From positions 62,001 through 126,000 of the forward strand of contig QLIY01000399.1 in the NCBI GenBank assembly GCA_003260075.1: 64,000 nucleotides of DNA, read 5' to 3'. A program made the position numbers and the translations under genes. Shown in pieces: positions 58,001 through 64,000 of this stretch. Source of the DNA: Phallusia mammillata (Eukaryota; Chordata; Ascidiacea; Phlebobranchia; Ascidiidae). Position 1 is the stretch's first letter; each line of letters starts with the position of its first letter. The notes beneath the pieces are model-generated. The model was given only the letters and a program-made list of their open reading frames with translations. It did no database searches and was not told the origin of the DNA.

Positions 58001-61000
58001 CTTCCACATATCACACAAGTCGTAACAGTGTAGTTACTGATGTTGACATTCAGAATTGGCCTTTTGCTGTTCAACAAGACCAATGGGACAATGATCTGTT
58101 TCGAGATCTTCAAAATGCTTTGGAAAGCGAAATTCAACTAACTGTACTAGGGTTAAACTCAACTTGTTCTGAAGTATCGAAAAAAAGCTCTTCTAACAGT
58201 GTTCCAAATCTGCAGTCAACCACACCAGAAGGTATATGTGTCCATGTTCAACCAACTTCGGCACAAGATATACCTGTTCATGTTCCATCAGCTGTGTCAG
58301 AAAGTAAACCTGTTCATGTCCCATCAACTGTGGGGGAAGGTGAACCTGTTCCTGTTCCATCAACTAGGTCAGAAGATATGCCTGGTTCATGTTTAAATGA
58401 CAGTGTTAAACATACAAAAGAAGAACCTGCATTACAAAATACTGTCATAGAACAGGTCGAAAAGGCCAACACAGATTTGCCACAACACACCGAGAAGGCG
58501 AAATTAGTTGAACCAGCGCCATGTATCTCATCAACAACCCCGTCGTCTGCAACGTCCACAACATATTTGACCGTGTCTAGCAAACAAGCTACCAACACAA
58601 ATAACGTTTCAACGACAGAACCATCAGTCGTGCAACCAAGCTTGAAGCAATCTTGGAAGAAAAAGATGTTAGAGAAAGCAATAGTGGAAACCACCACAGC
58701 TCCAGCTGTGATTGTAACAAGACAAACCCAAAGTCGTGAATCTTTCATTTCCAAACATCAACGTGAAGCTAAGTCACCAGAACCTGTGTTTACAGTCGCT
58801 ACAGAAGTTCCTATTGCCTCACCTTGCATTCAAAACTCAGTAACAACTGGACAAAATCCCGAGTCGAGTCAAGTGGAAACACAGAACACAGAACGTCTTG
58901 TTGTGGCCTCAGAAACTCAGAAATCACATACTTTAGAAGTCACACACGGTGACAACGATTGTCCAAAGACTCCCTCAGTTGTCAGCAAACCGGTCAGTTC
59001 AGTTGTCATCGGAATGGAACAGCCGCCACTAGATTCTGCAGAGGTTAGCACAACTCCGAGAATTGACTTGGAATGCAATGCTTTGGCAAAAATCAGCTCA
59101 GTCTCAGACAAAGGGATTTGTCAGGACAAACCTAATCAGGTTTTGTTTCAAACTGCTGTTACAGTGAAACTATCGCCTAAACTTGCAAGTGTGACGAACG
59201 TTTCAGATGATGATGCTAATACAAAGAGACCCGAAAACGAAACTGAAATTTTACCAGAACCAAATACCGAGACTATGGTGGTAAACACTGGTAGTTTTGA
59301 ACAAGCTGAAACTTGCAAAGACTCGGCAGTTAAAGTGGATCTGCAAGCAAAAGTACCTGAAAAACAAACTTTGAATGATCAACCAGTGCTTTCTGAAGAC
59401 CTGACAACTCCCCAGCAACCTTCTGTGAAAGTACCTGAAGAGACACTTTCCTCAGAGTCAATAGTTACTGACAAAACGTTTTCATCCATGACAAGCACGA
59501 AAGTTACAGTAATTAAACCGTTACCTATTGAAAATGACCAACAACAAGTTAGAACAACTCAAGTCACTGCATCAGAAAAAGTTTCTGTCATTCAGAAACC
59601 TCAAACAAGTTCCAAAGACTTTCCAGTTGTGGCGTCGGCAGCCGGCGAAACAAGTTCAAAAACCATGAACCCCACGGTGATACTTGACGATTTCGTGAAG
59701 TCTTTTCAACTAAGCGAGAATTCTCGAACAGTTACTCGCCGCAAACCCTTGCCGTCGATATCGTCAGATGAGGAACAACAGGAGGAAGTTGAGGCTGAGA
59801 ATGGGAGCGAATTTGGGCGGGATGGGGTGGAAGAAGTTTCCGAGCAAGATGCAGAAGAAGAGGACTCAGTTTTTCTCTCGGTTTTCTCCAGCAAATACAA
59901 CTTAAAGGAAACTGTACTGGATGGTACAGTTGAAAAACCAAAGGTCGTCGACCCATCGACACTACCTAATCAGGAAAAAGTACCACTGGGAGAGAAGAAG
60001 TCTTTGAAAGTTGAAATGAATGTTGCTGAAGAGAAATCAAAATCTTTGGAAAATGATCGAAAACGAACTCGAACGTTGGAAGACTGCAACAAAGAATCGG
60101 AAACTGAAAAACAAGATGTCGAAAGGACACCAGAGAATGCCATCAAAAAACGAAAGGTACCTTTGCTGTGTTCCACGCGTATAGTCTAAAAGTTGTGCAA
60201 GTTACTTACATTTGACATCAAATACATACTTTAACGACCGTTATTTTTCTTTTACACAAGGTTTCAAAGCAAAGTGTCGAGTCAGATGTATTCAAGGAAC
60301 ACTGCATCAGTCCCTGTTTGATGGAAACCAACGATGAAATAGTCAAATCCCAAACAGGTGCGTTATGTAAATGCATGATTACTGTTGTTGCCCTTTGCGG
60401 ATAGTTCATTGAAGCCTAACAAAACTTGGTTAATTCTGTTACCTTAGATTGACTGTCAACTATGTACAAAATAACTTTGTATATTACAAACATGTAGGCT
60501 AATCTTAAAAGTAGCCTTCATTTGAAATAATAATGCTGTGTTTGAATAGAAAACATCACCCGTACTGTCACCGCTAAAAGAGCAGAGCTGTCCACTGTCC
60601 AACCGTCCATCCACACTGGTGCTCTTACGCTGACCCAAGGTGAACCCAACCTTGCAAAGATGACCAATCAGGTGGTCCGACTTTCCAAACCTGCTCCACG
60701 CATTTCCGAAGCAAATGACTTTCATGGCATAGTTGAAATTGAAATGCATTCACCCAGCCGTTTTCTTAAACACAACGACCCCCTGCAAACGCACCCCATA
60801 AAGTTTCGCAAGCGTCGAATCTGTTACGTTCAAACTCGCCTGTATTGCGCACCCGAAAACCCTCCAGTCAACGGGCAACAACCGATGCCGAAACGTCTCG
60901 ATGTTTCATTAGTAAGGGTACGAGACGTGGCGTTTGTTGTTGGGATACAACCTGCATTGTTTCGCAAACAGTTGGAACAAGACGACATTCCAACCTTTCC

Positions 61001-64000
61001 GGCGAACGAGTTTTTTGTGCGGGTGTACACGTCGATATATGACCCGATGATAAGTAGCCGGAGTCCTATTGCCTCTTGTTTGGGCAACATGAATGATCCG
61101 AGGTTGAATGAAATGATATACATGGATGATTTCCTGAACAAGATTCTACCGGTAAGCATTTACAAAATATAAAATGAAAAAGGGCAGCATTTAAGCAAAG
61201 AATGAAAACACTGGTTTATACGTACATATAAAATATTTTGCTTAGCACATTAGAATCAACAAATCTCTCACTGTATTTGCACTATGTTGGTTTAAGTTGT
61301 TTTTCATTTGATTAACTGTGGAAAAAACATTTGCTGTTACTGTATTTCCACTTTATGCAAGAGTCCGAAAAGTAGACCTTTTTTCATAATACTAAACTAA
61401 AAATTAACTGGTAATTAGTCGCGATTTAACGCTTAGAAGAAGAGATTTAAAATGTACATTTGTCTGTTTAGAAATACTACATGGAAACGTTTGGAGTGCC
61501 CAGTTGTGATTTGTCGAAATTTGTTAGCGTCAAAACCTACCAACCTATCAACGTCCTAGATGAAAACATTATTCAGGTATTGCTGGTGGTGTTATAATAT
61601 TATGTGTCTGAAATATATGTATATACATACAGTAATTTGAATTTCCCATTTTTAATGTTTGTGGTAAGCCACCGTATATGCATATAATTGAAACTCTAAC
61701 ACTATATATCAGTGGTTCCCAACCTGGGGTTCGCGGACCCCCAAGGGGTCCGTGAGATGGTTTCAGGGGGTCCGTGGAGGCAAACATTTGTAGTAGCATT
61801 AACATCAGTACAATATTTTTAAGCTCCCAAACCGTTTTTACAATCTTGTATATAAGTACAAACTGTTAATCAAACCCTTGGATCAGGAAAACTTCGATTG
61901 TTACCTCCATTGTGACATCACAACACACATTAACAATAGAACTTATTGTGCTTTGTTTAAAGTATTGAACACAGAAAATTTATCTCTTCGTTGCATTGAC
62001 TGCTACAGTACAGAAATGTATTGAGATTAAAGGACTGTGAAGGTTGATTAAATTCTGCCCCCAAATGCGAAAGTATAGTAACGTATAATGCAGGAAACGA
62101 AAAACATAACAAGACTAAATTACGTTGGGGGTCCGCGGACCAATAAAATTTGTAGAAGGGGTCCGTGACTACAAAAAGGTTGGGAACCACTNNNNNNNNN
62201 NNNNNNNNNNNNNNNNNNNNNNNNNNNNNNNNNNNNNNNNNNNNNNNNNNNNNNNNNNNNNNNNNNNNNNNNNNNNNNNNNNNNNNNNNNNNNNNNNNNN
62301 NNNNNNNNNNNNNNNNNNNNNNNNNNNNNNNNNNNNNNNNNNNNNNNNNNNNNNNNNNNNNNNNNNNNNNNNNNNNNNNNNNNNNNNNNNNNNNNNNNNN
62401 NNNNNNNNNNNNNNNNNNNNNNNNNNNNNNNNNNNNNNNNNNNNNNNNNNNNNNNNNNNNNNAAATTCTCGTTGTCAGCTTGGCCGTCTCATAACCATGG
62501 GTCACTAAAGGTCAACTTGTAGGCATTACAACACCGTTACGAATTTTTCGTCATAACGTATCTTCTTTATTTTTGACAAATCAATTCAAGAATCAGTACT
62601 TAAGTCATGTATAAATTAGGCCGAACGGTATTGTTGAACACTAAGGACTGCATGCTATTAAAAACAGTGTCAAAAGGTCATTAAACTATCGTTTTTGCGA
62701 AACAAAGTTAAGTGAAAAACAAGTTGTTATGTATACCTTTGTAGCAAACGACTTTTTTATATAGTGTCTAATACAACAGTTAAGGCTTTCTAGGAAAATT
62801 TGTGTTTAAAAACTGAAGTTGAACCACAATATCAAGGTTAAAGCAAGAGATTAAATTGAATGTATTTTCCCCGTCCTTTTTTCACCGATTTTTTGTAATT
62901 ATATGACAATAATGATGCTAAAAGAATACGGAAAAGAACTTTCAAAGTTAAGTTTATGCTTTGTGAAAAAATTGTCCTTAAGAATATAAAAATAACCGCC
63001 ACATAGGTTTACCGTAAATCCGCATAAACACGCGTGTGGGAACCCATTCGTTTTTGCTTGCAAAAACAATCATGTACGTAGATAAAATTGTGTATAGTGT
63101 AGTAAATTGGTAAATATCGTATAGAATATATAAAATGGAAGTATTTCAGGAAGCCACTTTTCTAGTTTATATTTTGATAATGGGTTAAATAAAACCTTGC
63201 AAATATAGTCTTCATAGTTATGTTTTAATGCACAACAGCGTTTCTGTGTTCTACGATGTTTTACATATTATTCGGTAAAATTTAATAAAGTGACTAAACA
63301 TTCTTAAGAAACAAAAATCTTATTCATAAGTGTTGGATACACACATGCCAAAGTTACTGAAGTGCATGGAAGTATTTTGCTTGTACATCGTTTAATGAAA
63401 AACAGATTAAAATCGATTATCCATTTACCCTCAAGGTATACTTGTCGCTGTAGATAAGTGCTATTACTATTTTGAATTTAACACAGTGTGGCGTACTAAA
63501 TGTCGGTGTCGAAGACATTCATAACAGAGCGTTTGCTTCTCAAGCCTCTTCCTGTTTTTTATGCTATGCTCGCGCGACTGTATTGTTTTACCTCACCATG
63601 CATATGACATGCCGACTTCCTGTTTAATGCCATACGAAACTGCATGGTATCCTATTCATTCTGACTGGATTGTCTTTTTTTATAACTTGAACAGATGTTT
63701 TCCAACTCGTTTTCGTATAACACGTTGCTAATGGAAGCTGATCAGGAGTTAAAGATTAAAAAAAACACAAGGAAGCCAAAATCACAACCGGTGAAAAGAA
63801 AACTGCGTTCTTCTACCGACAAAGGGAAAAACTCGAAGAAGCCTAAGCACGAAAATAATCAAAGTTATTTGAAACAAGCTCCAACAAATGAAGCAAATCA
63901 TCTCCAGCAGCCAACGTCTGAAGGAGTTTACATAACAAGGTCGGTCGCGTCGCCAAACGTTCGATGTACAACAGCTACATCAAGCAACAAAGTTCAACAA
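51402..64000 (+). CDS. Large RS-rich, probably nuclear protein, 3' end missing
   Basis: Seven exons in phase: 51402-51548, 54819-55025, 55387-60156, 60261-60357, 60550-61151, 61472-61576 and 63695-64000 and beyond, giving at least about 2,080 residues. A compact N terminus (about 120 residues) is followed by an RS domain, Lys/Ser-rich tracts, long Ser/Thr/Pro-rich disordered sequence, an acidic patch, a basic KKRK motif, a folded-looking block (about 60650-61576) and a Lys-rich end. RS domains are typical of proteins linked to splicing or nuclear RNA processing, so a nuclear role is likely. I do not recognise the family. A hidden exon in the N gap cannot be excluded. Confidence 0.82.
53059..53667. 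repeat. Two tandem ~303-bp repeats in intron 1 of gene 2
   Basis: Units 53059-53361 and 53362-about 53667 both begin TTTC(T)GTCTAACGC and share TTCACCCACA, CCCCCAAAACG, GCTTTGTTG, TTGGTGCAAT and CCCCTTAAACCCCAAAATA. They are diverged, so this is an old duplication and not a contig overlap. The repeat is preceded by the small palindrome CCCCTTCCCTGAAGGGG. Confidence 0.75.
53996..54272. repeat. Dispersed ~280-bp repeat, copy 1
   Basis: Matches 62792-63074 over its whole length with many substitutions (shared AATATCAAGGT, GAGATTAAATTGAA, ATGATGC, CCATTCGTTTTTGCTTGCA). The end AC(G)CGCGTGTGGGGACCCATTC recurs in a fragment near 54380. The copies lie in introns 1 and 6 of gene 2. Confidence 0.7.
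55387..60156 (+). CDS. Gene 2, giant central exon with RS domain
   Basis: The exon starts AYHRKIVLDASSPEASKYSN and splices after KKRK (CGAAAG/GTACCT); otherwise it would stop at 60187-60189. An arginine-serine domain lies at about 55740-56050 (RSRSRRRSRSRRRSRSRSSS). Lys/Ser-rich tracts run 56160-56580. A more ordered-looking block is at about 57480-57670 (FARECVRFDQVLPSDV, NSVDFLRMERAQTLWK). A short repeat VHVPS occurs about four times at 58231-58380. A Glu-rich patch is at 59763-59870. Long Ser/Thr/Pro stretches fill the rest. The function is not recognised; a nuclear RNA-related role is an inference from the RS domain. Confidence 0.88.
58231..58380 (+). repeat. Short tandem coding repeat (VHVPS type)
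   Basis: About four units of 15 residues, with starts VHVQPT, VHVPSA, VHVPST and VPVPST, each followed by an acidic S/E-rich stretch (AQDIP, SESKP, GEGEP, SEDMP). The unit is about 45 bp (GTTCATGTTCCATCA). Confidence 0.75.
60261..61576 (+). CDS. Gene 2, C-proximal exons (60261-60357, 60550-61151, 61472-61576)
   Basis: Exon 4 reads VSKQSVESDVFKEHCISPCL. Exon 5 reads ENITRTVTAKRAELSTVQPS and goes on to a dense, ordered-looking region (RFLKHNDPLQTHPIKFRKRR, DVSLVRVRDVAFVVGIQPAL, EFFVRVYTSIYDPMISSR, RLNEMIYMDDFLNKILP). Exon 6 reads KYYMETFGVPSCDLSKFVSV...INVLDENIIQ. Phases 0/1, 1/0 and 0/0 fit. Hydrophobic and aromatic residues are spaced like a folded domain, which makes this the best handle for finding homologues. 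I cannot name it. Confidence 0.82.
61710..62191. mobile_element. hAT-like MITE cut by the assembly gap
   Basis: It starts CAGTGGTTCCCAACCTGGGG and ends AGGTTGGGAACCACT at the first N. GGGGTCCG and GGACCCC motifs are inverted inside. The right target duplication, if any, lies in the gap. Same terminal family as 28796-29144. Confidence 0.75.
62192..62462. other. Assembly gap (271 N)
   Basis: All bases are N. It begins exactly at the terminus of the MITE, as expected when a repeat end breaks the assembly. The intron 6 reading frame of gene 2 cannot be checked across it. Confidence 0.98.
62792..63074. repeat. Dispersed ~280-bp repeat, copy 2
   Basis: Counterpart of 53996-54272 in the same orientation. 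It retains AATATCAAGGT, GAGATTAAATTGAA and the end CACGCGTGTGGGAACCCATT. It lies between exons 6 and 7 of gene 2. Confidence 0.7.
63695..64000 (+). CDS. Gene 2, exon 7 (runs off the window)
   Basis: Behind the acceptor TTGAACAG the frame reads MFSNSFSYNTLLMEADQELK and then a Lys-rich stretch (KIKKNTRKPKSQPVKRKLRS, GKNSKKPKHEN) that looks like a nuclear localisation region, followed by Gln/Asn/Ser/Thr-rich sequence. The frame is open to the window end in phase with exon 6. Confidence 0.75.
   Translation, partial: MFSNSFSYNTLLMEADQELKIKKNTRKPKSQPVKRKLRSSTDKGKNSKKPKHENNQSYLKQAPTNEANHLQQPTSEGVYITRSVASPNVRCTTATSSNKVQQ

Noticed and set aside
62125..62508. Open frames spanning the N gap
   Set aside because: They exist only because N codons contain no stops.

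Overview
The window looks like invertebrate animal nuclear DNA, most likely an ascidian tunicate. The support is indirect: AT-rich sequence, short introns (often 300-700 bp) with GT-AG borders, many small hAT-like MITEs, tRNA-derived SINEs, and WSC/PAN-type extracellular modules. No mitochondrial, viral or bacterial genes are seen. Both genes lie on the + strand and both run off the window.

Gene 1 (from before position 1 to 45063) encodes a giant single-pass membrane protein. I traced 68 exons (one tentative, one split by an assembly fault) from 431 to the stop at 45063, about 15.6 kb of coding sequence. Every junction keeps the frame except one exon that contains a 92-bp C run. The ectodomain (about 3,500 residues here, N terminus outside) is built from a recurring exon triad, here called A-B-C. 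A carries W...CP.gY.aLGDV...CVH..F and resembles the Vps62/DUF946 family. B carries siW......fF.......Y.L. C ends in a G-containing strand followed by an A-R/K. Triads 2 to 12 are present after the end of triad 1. In triads 2 and 10 a PAN-WSC-PAN cassette sits between B and C. Triads 4 and 6 have a PAN-PAN cassette, and triad 6 also has a mucin-like TTP-rich exon. The other triads are plain. A short stalk, one transmembrane helix (39257-39350), a basic stop-transfer exon and one 4,976-bp exon follow. The last exon encodes a cytoplasmic tail of about 1,660 residues with six heptads, three ~207-residue tandem repeats, repeated HTHS motifs and a conserved-looking basic, proline-rich C terminus.

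45064-51401 is intergenic apart from the 3' UTR of gene 1. Gene 2 (51402 to beyond 64000) encodes a large, probably nuclear protein: two small N-terminal exons, a 4,770-bp exon with an arginine-serine domain, Lys/Ser-rich tracts and an acidic patch, then smaller exons carrying a folded-looking block and a Lys-rich end. I do not recognise the family.

The assembly has visible faults. About fifteen short C runs and one G run sit at joins where the flanking sequence is repeated almost identically. One coding exon is cut at an N (4487) and resumes after a C run (5222). Another contains 92 C's that shift its frame. There is a 271-bp N gap at 62192-62462.
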